Source of the DNA: Planctomycetaceae bacterium | Lineage (GTDB): Bacteria; Planctomycetota; Planctomycetia; Pirellulales; Pirellulaceae | Length of the DNA stretch: 64,000 nucleotides | Direction: 5' to 3' | Assembly (NCBI GenBank): GCA_005778405.1 | Contig: SXOA01000027.1 | Coordinates: 1 to 64,000, forward strand | Shown: positions 13,946-22,618 of the stretch, piece by piece | How positions within the stretch are numbered: the first letter of the stretch is position 1 | Layout of the letters: each line of letters starts with the position of its first letter | Notes under the pieces: model-generated | Seen by the model: the letters and a program-made list of their open reading frames with translations, nothing else | What the model was told of the DNA's origin: nothing | Databases searched by the model: none | Program-made: the position numbers and the translations under genes

Positions 13946-15268
13946 ATGTCCAAAGTCATTTCGTCCGCTCTGGCCAATCCCGACAAGCACGACACCAGCA
14001 TCCGGCGTGTCGCCATCTTGTTTGCCGGTGGCCCCGCCCCCGCCGCCAACGCGGTCATCTCGACCGCGGCTGTGGCGTTTCTGCGCAACGGCATGGAAGT
14101 GATCGGCATCAAGCACGGCTATTCCTCGCTCAACGATTATTCTCCCGAGCGGCCGCTGCGAGAGGACGAAGATTTTATCTCCATTACGCACAAGACGCTG
14201 AAGCGAACTCGCAACTCGCAAGGAATCCTGATTGGCACGTCGCGGACAAATCCCGGCAAAGATGTTTCCGATCCCGCGCACCTGGACGACCCCAAGCTCT
14301 CCGCCCCGCTGCGCCGCGTCTATAAAGGGCTCTGCTCCATCGGCGTCGATGCCCTGATCTCCATCGGCGGAGACGACACCCTGAAGACTGCCAACAAGTT
14401 CAAGCTCTATCAAGACCGGCTGCCCTCGGGATCGAAAAAAATCCCAATCGTGCATCTGCCAAAGACAATTGACAACGATTATCACGGAATCGATTTCACA
14501 TTTGGATTCTTCACCGCGGTGGAAACGTTGGCGGCGGAGATTCGCAACCTGCTGTATGACGCGGAGGCCTCGCGGGCCTACTTCCTGACGGAGACGATGG
14601 GGCGCAGCGCTGGCTGGCTGGCGTATGGTGCGGCGATTGCTGGCGAGGCCAGCCTGGTGATCAGCGTGGAGGACATCATCGGCAGCTATCGGACCGAAGA
14701 AACGGTGGTCAACCCCGTCACCAAGGAATCGGAGCGGCGGGAGGTGATGGAGGTGGACCGAGTCGTCGGGCGGATCGTCAAGACAATGATCGCCCGCGAT
14801 GAGGAGAAGAAGCAGTTCGGCGTGATTGTGATGGCGGAGGGGTTGGCGGAGCTGCTGCCATCAACTTACCTCGAGGGGATTCCGCGAGACGACCACGGCC
14901 ATATCTCCATTTCGCACGTAAACCTGGGCCGAATGTTCGCCCGCCTCGTCGCCGATGCCTATGAGTCCGCGACCGGCAAGGAACGCAAAGTGACCGGCCT
15001 GCAACTGGGTTACGAAGCTCGCTGTGCCAAGCCGCACGCCTTCGACGTAATGCTGGGGGCCCAACTCGGCGTCGGCGCGTATCGGGCGCTCGTGGAAGAA
15101 GGGCTCAACGGCGTGATGGTCTCTGTCACCGGCCAATTACAGCTCCACTACGAACCGTTTGACAAGCTGATCGACCCCAAGTCCCTGGTCACTGTCGTTC
15201 GCTACATCGAACACGGTAGCGACTTCCACAAACTGGCGCGGTTCTTGGAAACGTACGTGAATAAGTAG
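13946..15268 (+). CDS. pfp: 6-phosphofructokinase, probably pyrophosphate-dependent
   Basis: A 440-residue protein started at ATG 13946, seven bases after GGAGG. It phosphorylates fructose-6-phosphate in glycolysis. LFAGGPAPAANAVI (residues 25-38) is the phosphate-donor loop. GGDDT (141-145) has Asp144 where ATP enzymes have Gly, and PKTIDND (172-178) has Lys173 where ATP enzymes have Gly. Together these are the accepted signature of PPi-dependent phosphofructokinase. Asp176 is the catalytic base. The active site looks complete (MGRSAGWLA near 231). A PPi enzyme is reversible and can also serve gluconeogenesis. The neighbouring genes do not form an operon with it. Confidence 0.88.
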   Translation: MSKVISSALANPDKHDTSIRRVAILFAGGPAPAANAVISTAAVAFLRNGMEVIGIKHGYSSLNDYSPERPLREDEDFISITHKTLKRTRNSQGILIGTSRTNPGKDVSDPAHLDDPKLSAPLRRVYKGLCSIGVDALISIGGDDTLKTANKFKLYQDRLPSGSKKIPIVHLPKTIDNDYHGIDFTFGFFTAVETLAAEIRNLLYDAEASRAYFLTETMGRSAGWLAYGAAIAGEASLVISVEDIIGSYRTEETVVNPVTKESERREVMEVDRVVGRIVKTMIARDEEKKQFGVIVMAEGLAELLPSTYLEGIPRDDHGHISISHVNLGRMFARLVADAYESATGKERKVTGLQLGYEARCAKPHAFDVMLGAQLGVGAYRALVEEGLNGVMVSVTGQLQLHYEPFDKLIDPKSLVTVVRYIEHGSDFHKLARFLETYVNK

Positions 15269-15275
15269 CGAACTG

Positions 15276-15328
15276 GGAATGACCAATGACCAAGCGCCAA
15301 TGACGCCCAAATTGGCAATGGTCATTTG
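15276..15328. repeat. AATGACCAATGAC-type inverted repeat between convergent genes
   Basis: AATGACCAATGACCA on the left and TTGGCAATGGTCATT on the right can fold into an imperfect hairpin. It fills nearly the whole gap between the convergent phosphofructokinase and pentapeptide genes, where it may act as a bidirectional terminator. Confidence 0.6.
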
Positions 15329-15336
15329 TTTTCGAT

Positions 15337-15981
15337 TTAGCTCCAGAACTGCCACCAGGGCCGCGTTTCCTTTTTCTTGAAGATTTGCGAACCGAGCTTG
15401 CGACCATGACCCATGAGCGCGCCTTCGACCTTGGCGGATCCCATGTCGGCGCCGGCCAGTTTAGCGTCGGAGAGATTCGCGCCAAGGAGAATGGTGCCGT
15501 CGAACACCGCACCCGCCAGGTTGCTGCCGCGTATGTCCGCTTTGGTGAGATTGGCTTCGGTGAAGTCGCAGGCCAATTCTGCCATGCTGATATCCACCGC
15601 TGTCATGTTCGCGTGCGAAAAATCGGCTTCCGCGAATTTCGCGTAGCGCAGGATCGCCCCTTGCAAGTTGGCACCGTGAAAGCCGGTTCCCTGCGCAACG
15701 GAATCGGTGAAGTCGGCTTTGAGCAGGCTGGCCCCGTCAAAGTTGGCTCCCTTGAGTAGAGCGCCGGAGAAAGTCGCCCTGTCCAGCTTGCAGCCCGTAA
15801 AGTCGGCGTCGCGAAGATCGGCTCTCTGGAAATCAGCTCCGGTCAGATCCATACCGGCAAAATTCGCACACTCCAGTTTTGCGCCTTCAAAATACTGACC
15901 AGCCAGAGACGCACCCTCCACCTGGCGAATGACATCGCCCGTGCCTTTGTGCCGAATCTCAATCATGGTCGTTCCCGGCAT
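15337..15981 (-). CDS. pentapeptide-repeat protein
   Basis: A 214-residue protein made almost entirely of A(D/N)(L/F)xx units from about residue 25 to 190, for example GADFQRADLRDADFTG and KGANFDGASLLKADF. Such proteins fold as a square right-handed beta helix that can mimic DNA; some protect DNA gyrase, but most have no known role. There is no signal peptide or membrane segment. The tail KKKETRPWWQFWS is aromatic and basic. ATG 15966 (MIEIRHKG) is an alternative start. It is monocistronic with a 259-base upstream region. The repeat fold is certain; the role is unknown. Confidence 0.88.
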   Translation of the reverse strand: MPGTTMIEIRHKGTGDVIRQVEGASLAGQYFEGAKLECANFAGMDLTGADFQRADLRDADFTGCKLDRATFSGALLKGANFDGASLLKADFTDSVAQGTGFHGANLQGAILRYAKFAEADFSHANMTAVDISMAELACDFTEANLTKADIRGSNLAGAVFDGTILLGANLSDAKLAGADMGSAKVEGALMGHGRKLGSQIFKKKETRPWWQFWS

Positions 15982-16240
15982 ATCAAAACCTGCTGCCGCA
16001 AAAGCCGACAGATTGGCCCTTGGCAGGACTGCCTTGTGAGCGCAGCTCAGCCCTTAAACCCCGCAACTGATTCCCGCCAAGTGAGGGTCGTTCGATTCTG
16101 GGGACAGTAAACGGACACTGTCCCTGAATTCTCCTTTCTGGAAAATCAACCTGTAATATACCCATAGTCCCCCCGAGAAGCAATTTTGTTTTTCCTTGGC
16201 GCGCAAAATTCTCAACCCGGTCTAAACCCCCTATTAATCA

Positions 16241-17086
16241 TTAACCCCGCGCGGGGAGTCTCGGCGCTGCCATTTTCCGCTGACGGAGGGCTTCGTAGCA
16301 AAGAATAGCGGCTGTGGCGGAGAGGTTCAGGCTATCCACGGAACCGAGCATGGGAAGGGAAATGGGCGTGATTTCGCTGCCGGTCCAGAGGGGGGATAGC
16401 CCCCGAGCTTCGCTGCCGAACACAATGGCCGCCGGTCGTGTGAAATCGGCCTCGCTGTAAGAAACGGCCGCCTCAACCATGGTCGCAAAAATCCGCAGTT
16501 TTTGCTTGCGCAGCCAAGCCACGGTTTGCTCGCTAGTGGCCGCACAGACGGGAACTGTGAAGATGGCCCCCAGGCTGGCGCGGATGGCGTTGGGGTTAAA
16601 CAGGTCCGTGCCGCCATCGGCCACGATCAGCCCGCTCACTCCAGCGGCATCCGCCGTGCGGAGGATGGCTCCCAGGTTGCCCGGCTTTTCGACCCCTTCG
16701 ACCACAGCGAACAGGGGCGGAGCCTTCTTCTTCAACGCAGCCGCCAGTTCGTCGAGCGATCTTTGCGGAGGCCGCGCGATAGCAATGAGCCCTTCGGCCC
16801 GGTCGCCGAAGGAGAGCTTGGCCATGACCTGCTCACTGACGGATAGCAGAAAAATCTTCTTTCGCTGCCGCAACTGGGACAGTAATTCCGCTGCGGATGG
16901 GTCGGTGCAGAGGGATTCGCAGAAGAAGGCTTCTGTGATTTCCACTCCGGCCTGGAGGGCGCGGCCAATCTCGCGCACCCCTTCGATCAGAATCCGTCCC
17001 TGCTGTTCCCGCCCTTTGCGGTCGCGCAACTTGACCGCTTCCTTGACGCGAGGATTTTGCAGGCTGGTAATCGTGGGGAGGGTCAT
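16241..17086 (-). CDS. TrmH/SpoU-family RNA 2'-O-methyltransferase
   Basis: A 281-residue protein. The N-terminal SLQNPRVKEAVKLRDRKGRE and RILIEGVREIGRAL form the L30e-like RNA-binding domain of RlmB/TsnR-type enzymes. The SPOUT domain shows the three conserved motifs: EKPGNLGAILRTADAAG (residues about 131-147), IVFGSEARGLSP (near 221-232) and SIxMxGxxxSLNxSxAxA-like LPMLGSVDSLNLSATAAI (near 246-263). These form the knotted SAM pocket. The likely target is a 2'-hydroxyl in 23S rRNA or a tRNA; the exact nucleotide cannot be read. Its last codons overlap a CCCCGCGCGGGG palindrome. Confidence 0.92.
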   Translation of the reverse strand: MTLPTITSLQNPRVKEAVKLRDRKGREQQGRILIEGVREIGRALQAGVEITEAFFCESLCTDPSAAELLSQLRQRKKIFLLSVSEQVMAKLSFGDRAEGLIAIARPPQRSLDELAAALKKKAPPLFAVVEGVEKPGNLGAILRTADAAGVSGLIVADGGTDLFNPNAIRASLGAIFTVPVCAATSEQTVAWLRKQKLRIFATMVEAAVSYSEADFTRPAAIVFGSEARGLSPLWTGSEITPISLPMLGSVDSLNLSATAAILCYEALRQRKMAAPRLPARG

Positions 17087-17242
17087 CCCCCTGATTGTAG
17101 CTTCATCACGCCAGCCGGGAGTTCACCAGCTCACCTTCCGCTAGCTGCCGCTTGGCCTTGACCCAATTTGCCTCGGCCGCTAATTACTCCGTCCAGAACC
17201 CCGTCTTATCGTCCGTAGCCCACTCCGGCCTAGAGTCATTCT

Positions 17243-18598
17243 GTGCGGAATATTAGCGCCTGGCATTTTGCGCTGATCGTCACCGCGATGTTCGCGGCGG
17301 AGACTGTCTGCGCCCAGAGCCCCAGCATCCAGTTTCCCCGCACCGGGAGCATCGGCACAGCGCCGCTGACAACCACGACTCCTCCCGCAGCGGGAAGTCC
17401 CTACGGTAATCCAGTGCCGACCTACGGGGGAACCGGACCCATTTCTGGCACAACAGTTCCGGGGAGTGCGGGAGCCCCGATCTACACGCCACCCTCGGGC
17501 TACGCTCCAGCGCCCCCCGCAACGCTCGGCACTCCCTATAGCTTCGATCCTTATTCCACCGCCCCCGGCGTTCCCAATCCCTGGAACACCGCCCCCGCCA
17601 CCAGTGGCGGCTTTAGCACTGCGCCCTCCGCGGGCGGCTTTTCGCCACCGGCGAGTCCCTTCTCAACCCCGGCACCTGGCACGTATGGCGCTCCGGCAAC
17701 GGGCAGCCCCTACATCAGCCCGGGGGCCTATCCCAGCCAAAGCTCAAATTCACTCTTTCCGAGCGGCATTTGGGGGAGCAATCCCAATGCTCAGCCGTAC
17801 GACTACAACCAGATGCTCAAGCTGACCAAGGAAGTGCGGTTAACACACACGTATCTTGGCAACGGCAGCGATCCGACAGACGTAAACATCAACGACACCT
17901 ATGCCGCCGTCACGCTCGCCTTTCCAAATTTCTTCGGCTCGGGCCAGCCGCTCTACATTTCGCCGACGTTCGGCATCCACCTGTGGGATGGTCCGCACAG
18001 TCTGCCCGCCGATTTGCCCCCGAATGCGTACAGCGCGTTTTTGGATACCCAGTACGCCACCGATCCCAATCAGCAACTTGGCGCGGAGCTAGGCTTCCGC
18101 ATCGGTGTCTACTCGGACTTTCAAACGGCCAACTCGCACAGTCTTCGCATTCAAGGGCTCGGCCTGGGAACGCTCAAGATCACGCCGACCATGAAGCTCA
18201 AAATTGGGGCCATGTATATCGACCGCAACGACATCAAAATCCTTCCCGCGGGGGGCATCCTTTGGCAGCCGTCGCCGCAGGTCCGGTTCGACTTTTTCTT
18301 CCCTCAGCCCAAGCTGGCCAGCTATCTGAGCACGGTGAACAACAAAGAAGTTTGGTGGTACGTTGCTGGAGAATACGGCGGCGGCGCCTGGACCATCCAG
18401 CGGACCTCCGGAGTCTCCGACCGAATCGATATCAACGACATTCGGGTCTCCATTGGTTTGGAATCCATCGGCGATGGCTTCAATGCTTTTGGCGAGATTG
18501 GCTACGTCTTTAATCGCCAGGTCGTCTATGTCGTCTCGCCGGGAGATTCATTCAATCCGGCGAATACTTTCGTGGTCAGAGCGGGGTTCTCATTCTGA
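17243..18598 (+). CDS. secreted outer-membrane-barrel-like protein, paralog 1
   Basis: A 451-residue protein starting at GTG 17243 with a signal peptide (ISAWHFALIVTAMFAAETVC, cleaved after CAQ). Residues 25-175 are a Pro/Gly/Ser/Thr-rich linker. From about 180 to the end, alternating polar and hydrophobic strands finish with FNPANTFVVRAGFSF, a C-terminal Phe typical of outer-membrane beta-barrels. The gene ends in the TGATG that starts the next gene. The two share LPNGSDP/LGNGSDP, YYSDFQ/VYSDFQ, a DRNDIKILPAGGILW/GRDNLKLLPVGGAIW pair and an EYGGxxxxIxRTSG block, so they are tandem duplicates. Function unknown; surface channel or structural protein are possible. Confidence 0.75.
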   Translation: MRNISAWHFALIVTAMFAAETVCAQSPSIQFPRTGSIGTAPLTTTTPPAAGSPYGNPVPTYGGTGPISGTTVPGSAGAPIYTPPSGYAPAPPATLGTPYSFDPYSTAPGVPNPWNTAPATSGGFSTAPSAGGFSPPASPFSTPAPGTYGAPATGSPYISPGAYPSQSSNSLFPSGIWGSNPNAQPYDYNQMLKLTKEVRLTHTYLGNGSDPTDVNINDTYAAVTLAFPNFFGSGQPLYISPTFGIHLWDGPHSLPADLPPNAYSAFLDTQYATDPNQQLGAELGFRIGVYSDFQTANSHSLRIQGLGLGTLKITPTMKLKIGAMYIDRNDIKILPAGGILWQPSPQVRFDFFFPQPKLASYLSTVNNKEVWWYVAGEYGGGAWTIQRTSGVSDRIDINDIRVSIGLESIGDGFNAFGEIGYVFNRQVVYVVSPGDSFNPANTFVVRAGFSF

Positions 18599-19827
18599 TG
18601 CCCAAGCGGACTCCCATCACGAGACTCTCGATCCTGGCGCTGGCGACTGTGGTGCTGACGCTGCTGGCGGCCATGCCGGCGCGCGGCGAGGAAGAACTCA
18701 AAATCCGGCTGCTCTCGCACCTGCAGGATGTCACCGGCGAAGACGAGTCCTTGCTGCCGGTGCCGCGAGTTACCAAACCGCGGCGGCCGCGAACATTGGC
18801 CGACGAAGTTCCTTACTCCGGCCCACCCGCCGAGATTGACGGCCCGGATTTGCCCCTTCGCTCGCGCCCGGCACCTCGCACGATGACACGAGCGGCACCG
18901 TTTGATGACGCCGAGCCGCTGCCGATGACGTCGGGAATCCTCGTCGATGAGCTCCATGAGCATCCGGCCGACGTTCCGATTGGAATGAATCACCCCGTCT
19001 TGGGTGACGCCGTCATGCGCGACGGCATGGCCCGCCTCTCCAGCCACCGCAACGGCTTTTTTCAAAAGTTGTCGCTGACGGCCACCTGGCTTCCCAACGG
19101 CAGCGACCCGCAGGACTTTGGCTTCACGGAGCTTGACGCCTTTGCCTCGTTCGCCCTACCGTTTCCCATCGCCGCCTGGCCGCTGGTCATCACGCCGGGC
19201 TACAACATGCACATCCTCGCGGGGCCGGAGACCCCGGACCTGCCGGCCCGCCTCAACGACGTCTATCTCGACTTCATGTGGCTGCCGACTTTTGTCAATC
19301 GCTACACTTTGCTCCTGGCCGTCAGCCCAGGTTACTACAGCGATTTTCAAATCAGCGATGCCGACGCCTTCCGCCTCACCGGCAAGGGGCTCATCATCTT
19401 CGACGCCGTCCCCGACCGTTTGCAACTCGTGGGGGGCGTCGTTTACCTGGGTCGCGATAACCTCAAACTATTGCCGGTCGGCGGAGCCATCTGGAACCCC
19501 ACCGACTATCTCCGCTTCGAGCTGCTGTTTCCCAAGCCCAAGCTGGCTGTCTGCGTGAACTCGGGTTTCGGCTTTCAGGACTGGCTCTACACCACGGCCG
19601 AATACGGCGGCAACACCTATTCCATCGAGCGGACCAGCGGCGCACACGACAAGGTCACGCTGCAGGACTTTCGCATTCTGCTCGGCATGGAGCGAAAGCT
19701 CGACCAGGGTACCGGCTACTCCATTGAAGCCGGCTATGTCTTCGGCCGCCGCGTCGATTACCTGTCCACGATCGGAGACTTCGAGCCGGGCGATACGTTC
19801 CTGCTGCGGGCGGGAGTCGTCTTTTAG
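18598..19827 (+). CDS. secreted outer-membrane-barrel-like protein, paralog 2
   Basis: A 409-residue protein whose ATG overlaps the stop of paralog 1 (TGATG), so translation is coupled. It has a signal peptide (RLSILALATVVLTLLAAMPA, cleaved after ARG), a charged linker (residues 30-135) shorter than the Pro-rich one of paralog 1, and a barrel-like domain ending in GDTFLLRAGVVF. Matching blocks with paralog 1 run through the whole second half, including GAIWNPTDYLRFELLFPKPK against GILWQPSPQVRFDFFFPQPK. The pair probably acts as two subunits of one envelope structure. No enzymatic motif is visible. Confidence 0.75.
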   Translation: MPKRTPITRLSILALATVVLTLLAAMPARGEEELKIRLLSHLQDVTGEDESLLPVPRVTKPRRPRTLADEVPYSGPPAEIDGPDLPLRSRPAPRTMTRAAPFDDAEPLPMTSGILVDELHEHPADVPIGMNHPVLGDAVMRDGMARLSSHRNGFFQKLSLTATWLPNGSDPQDFGFTELDAFASFALPFPIAAWPLVITPGYNMHILAGPETPDLPARLNDVYLDFMWLPTFVNRYTLLLAVSPGYYSDFQISDADAFRLTGKGLIIFDAVPDRLQLVGGVVYLGRDNLKLLPVGGAIWNPTDYLRFELLFPKPKLAVCVNSGFGFQDWLYTTAEYGGNTYSIERTSGAHDKVTLQDFRILLGMERKLDQGTGYSIEAGYVFGRRVDYLSTIGDFEPGDTFLLRAGVVF

Positions 19828-20518
19828 CCTCGCACACAAACCCGCAGCGTAAGCAAGGGAGTTCGTCGCAAGTCTTTTTTTGGCAACGAGTTACACGCGG
19901 AGGTCGATCAGAACCTGTAGTCATGATTCATCATCTTCGGGCTACTTGCGAAAAAAAGTTACGGCGATGGAGATTGTCGTAACCTGTTTTATATCAATAG
20001 GTTAATTGATTTATGCTCGACGCAAGTCGATGAATCAACGCCTGAATCATGTCCTTCTTGATTCATGGGGCCGTCGCAAGTCCTTTCGCTGCAATACTTT
20101 GACCCATGAATCACCTCCACGCCAAGCTGCTGCCAAAGATTGGGAACCCGCTACGTCAGCGAGGACGTAGGGAATGGTTCGCCCTTTCTTATGCTGCGTG
20201 TCCTAGCGAAATTCCCCCGCCGCCGCGCACGAAGCCACCCCGCGATCACTCGCGTCAAAAATCACAACCCGATTGTCAAGGAACAGCGGCTCCCCAGCCT
20301 TGCCGTGAAACGACTCCCTCCCGGCACTCGGTATTATACTCCTGTCCAGTTTCCAAACGGGGGTGTCGCGAAAAGATTTTCCAGAATTTCTTGCTGGCCG
20401 ATGGCGAGCATGGCGGACAAGGAAATAGAGAATGAAGTGGGGCCTAAATTCGTGCTATCTGGAAGCGGAGATATCGGATGAGGCGCGATACGCACGAGAC
20501 GAGATATGTCTGTGCCAA
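19828..20518. other. 691-base gene-free, AT-richer structured region
   Basis: No convincing gene. The first 290 bases are unusually AT-rich and contain three copies of G(T/A)CGCAAGTC (19865, 20019, 20073), several copies of TGATTCAT or its complement, GTTACG...CGTAAC spaced by 14 bases, and TCAAT...ATTGA. The second half (20140-20481) has short open frames on the plus strand with no recognisable protein character. It could be a decayed gene, a regulatory RNA or an integration boundary. It precedes two lower-GC accessory genes on the minus strand. Confidence 0.5.
20059..20113. repeat. 11-bp perfect inverted repeat
   Basis: TGATTCATGGG (20059-20069) and CCCATGAATCA (20103-20113) are perfect complements with a 33-base loop that contains one of the CGCAAGTC direct repeats. 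It is the strongest hairpin of the structured block. Confidence 0.65.
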
Positions 20519-21415
20519 CTATGCAAACACCTTGTGAAAATTCGCAATCAACTCGTCCAATTTCGAGTCAGTATCTGTTCCGAATCCAAAATTGTTCTGC
20601 AAGATCTTCGTGGACGCGAGGAATACTTGCGAACCAGCTTGTAACCCGCCGCAAATATCGTCAACCGACGACCACCATTGCGGTCCGAAGCAGCCATTGT
20701 TGTCCGATGCGTGCCGAATCGCGTCTGCGGCATGTGCCATTCTCGAAAACAAGTGATAAACAGTGTCGTAATACAAATCAAGGTTATTTCCCAGCGCCTT
20801 TGTCAATTCGGCAAGGCTCAGCCCAGAGAAAGTGTGAGGTCGATGCCGAAGAATGAAGGACCATTCCTTTCCGATCTCTCTTTCGCAAAAGTCAACTAAG
20901 GCCTGACCCGGCTTGACGACATTTGCCATTTGCTGAAGTTCGGCGCGCTTATTCCACTTTAGGTAACAACGTTCGTCGTTGAACACTGTACTCGACAAGT
21001 ACAGAGCAGCCCTCAGGCGGTTCGTGAATGAATTTGACGCAAGTTGTGGATCGTGGATTTCGGCCTGCCATGCATCAGTCTTTCCACTCTTCTGTTTGAC
21101 TCGAATGGGCACTTGCGGAGAGAGAACGAACATCAAGGCGACTGCGGTTTCGTACAAGCTCCTGCCAACAATCATGGCGTTCGTAGCCTCGCCACGCTCA
21201 CAGAGTTCAATGATGCTCCGGAACTGGCGACATGCCTGAACATTCAATGTCATTGACAACCGGATTACCAGCGGGTCCAGTTTCGATTCGATTATGTACC
21301 GGTCTTTCTCGACTAGCATCCAGCCATCGTAGAGTCGGTGTGCGAAAGTGAATTGGTCCTTTAGCTCAGACATCGCGTTAGCGACGTACATTTCATAGTC
21401 TGGAATTTCGATCAT
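20519..21415 (-). CDS. DUF5677-like protein of unknown function
   Basis: A 298-residue, mostly helical protein with no signal peptide. The segment ACRQFRSIIELCERGEATNA followed by MIVGRSLYETAVALMFVL resembles the core of DUF5677, a family of helical proteins found in scattered bacteria, sometimes near defence or mobile genes. Later blocks are WKFN-like YLKWNKRAELQQM and YYDTVYHLFSRMAHAADAIRH, with His and Asp residues that could form a buried polar site, as in HEPN-like or AbiV-like folds; that idea is inference. GC is clearly lower than in the surroundings, suggesting transfer. It lies 69 bases downstream of the gpF-HEAT gene on the same strand, possibly co-transcribed. Confidence 0.65.
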   Translation of the reverse strand: MIEIPDYEMYVANAMSELKDQFTFAHRLYDGWMLVEKDRYIIESKLDPLVIRLSMTLNVQACRQFRSIIELCERGEATNAMIVGRSLYETAVALMFVLSPQVPIRVKQKSGKTDAWQAEIHDPQLASNSFTNRLRAALYLSSTVFNDERCYLKWNKRAELQQMANVVKPGQALVDFCEREIGKEWSFILRHRPHTFSGLSLAELTKALGNNLDLYYDTVYHLFSRMAHAADAIRHASDNNGCFGPQWWSSVDDICGGLQAGSQVFLASTKILQNNFGFGTDTDSKLDELIANFHKVFA

Positions 21416-21484
21416 ATTTTGGGTTCCCCGGCCTAAAGACAGTTGCCCCTCACCAAGGGTTCGGAAGTCTTGGACCAGATTCTG

Positions 21485-22486
21485 CTACTTCTGGGCAGAA
21501 AGGCGGTTGATTGCGTCCGATGCTGCAGCACGGACATACTTCGACCGATCGGCGAGAAGGAGATTCAATGGCGCGAGCGCTACCATCCCTGCTTGGCCAG
21601 ATTGGCCCAATCGCTCTGCGGCGGCCTTGCGTACGTCCCAGTGCTTACATGTGAGAATCTCCACGAGCGTCTGCGGATTCGCATCTTCACTTGCGATCCA
21701 AATTGGGAGAATCAGTTCGCGTTCCGTTGTGTCACCAGCGTCGAGAACATACCGCATCGCCTCAAAAACCAATGTTTGCCTAGAGTCTCTCTCCACATGG
21801 TGTTGGCGGGACACTTGCGACACAAAGCATGAAATAAGTGCTGGCCATGCCACAAGGGCATTCTTGCCCACCTTCATCAACGCGTCGGCCATTCCAATCA
21901 ACTCAGGCACAGTCATCAATGCGTCCCGCAACCTGAGATGTTTCCTTTCGCAGGTTACTAACGACCGAAGATCCTTCATCGCTCGCTCGACGCGAAACTC
22001 GACTCCGCTCCGCAAGTCGTCGAGAATTAGCGGGTTGTCTGTAACGTACAAGGCACCCGGCTCACAAACCGAGTCGGGAGAGAATGGCGGTAGCGTAACG
22101 TGCTGATGCTTTGGCGGTTCCGTCCGTGTCAGGAATTGGTACGGGCTGCCTCCATGCTCGGCGGCCATTTCCATCGCGCGGATCCACCAGTCTTTCGCCT
22201 CTTGGACGCCAAGCTTGGCGGCTTGCTCAACAGATTGTGGATACCAACCACATCGGCAATGCCTCGGTCCCCATGGTGGCCGAAATGCCTTCCAAGCCGC
22301 ATCGTCCTTGTAATAGATGTTTGTTCCACCAATTCCAAGGCGCTCCATTGCTCGGTGTGATTTGCTCGTACGGGCGTCGTGAACCGCCGAGTAGGCTCGA
22401 TACGGGAATGCATCGTCGACAATCGGATGCGCAAGTTGGCGCTCTGATGCGTCGGAGGCAAGTTTGTAATCAAACGGTGATGACAT
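21485..22486 (-). CDS. phage-Mu-gpF-like motif fused to HEAT repeats
   Basis: A 333-residue protein. Residues 29-92 read YRAYSAVHDARTS..H, then DDAAWKAFRPP, then GPRHCRCGWYP. This spacing (xxDxRT, a D-x-W block, then P-P-x-x-x-x-CRC) is the hallmark of the C-terminal metal-binding part of Mu gpF/SPP1 gp7 minor head proteins. The rest of a head protein is missing. The C-terminus (about 245-333) has helical hairpins such as HWDVRKAAAERLGQSGQAGM and DRSKYVRAAASDAINRL, typical of HEAT repeats. There are no capsid or portal genes nearby. A domesticated phage domain with a protein-binding scaffold is my reading; the function is unknown. GC is lower than the flanks. Confidence 0.6.
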   Translation of the reverse strand: MSSPFDYKLASDASERQLAHPIVDDAFPYRAYSAVHDARTSKSHRAMERLGIGGTNIYYKDDAAWKAFRPPWGPRHCRCGWYPQSVEQAAKLGVQEAKDWWIRAMEMAAEHGGSPYQFLTRTEPPKHQHVTLPPFSPDSVCEPGALYVTDNPLILDDLRSGVEFRVERAMKDLRSLVTCERKHLRLRDALMTVPELIGMADALMKVGKNALVAWPALISCFVSQVSRQHHVERDSRQTLVFEAMRYVLDAGDTTERELILPIWIASEDANPQTLVEILTCKHWDVRKAAAERLGQSGQAGMVALAPLNLLLADRSKYVRAAASDAINRLSAQK

Positions 22487-22618
22487 TTGGCACGATGACG
22501 GTTATGAGAGATCGATCGCACGTTCGGCTCATTTTACTGCTGTCTTTGTCGGCATGTGCTGGCGGAAAACAGCAAAACAGCAGAAGCTCCTTAACGCTCG
22601 CTCGCTCCGAACAATTCC

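Noticed and set aside
20106-20481. two overlapping plus-strand frames of about 110 codons
   Set aside because: No ribosome binding site, no recognisable motif, Arg/Pro/Ser-rich random-like composition; left as part of the gene-free region.
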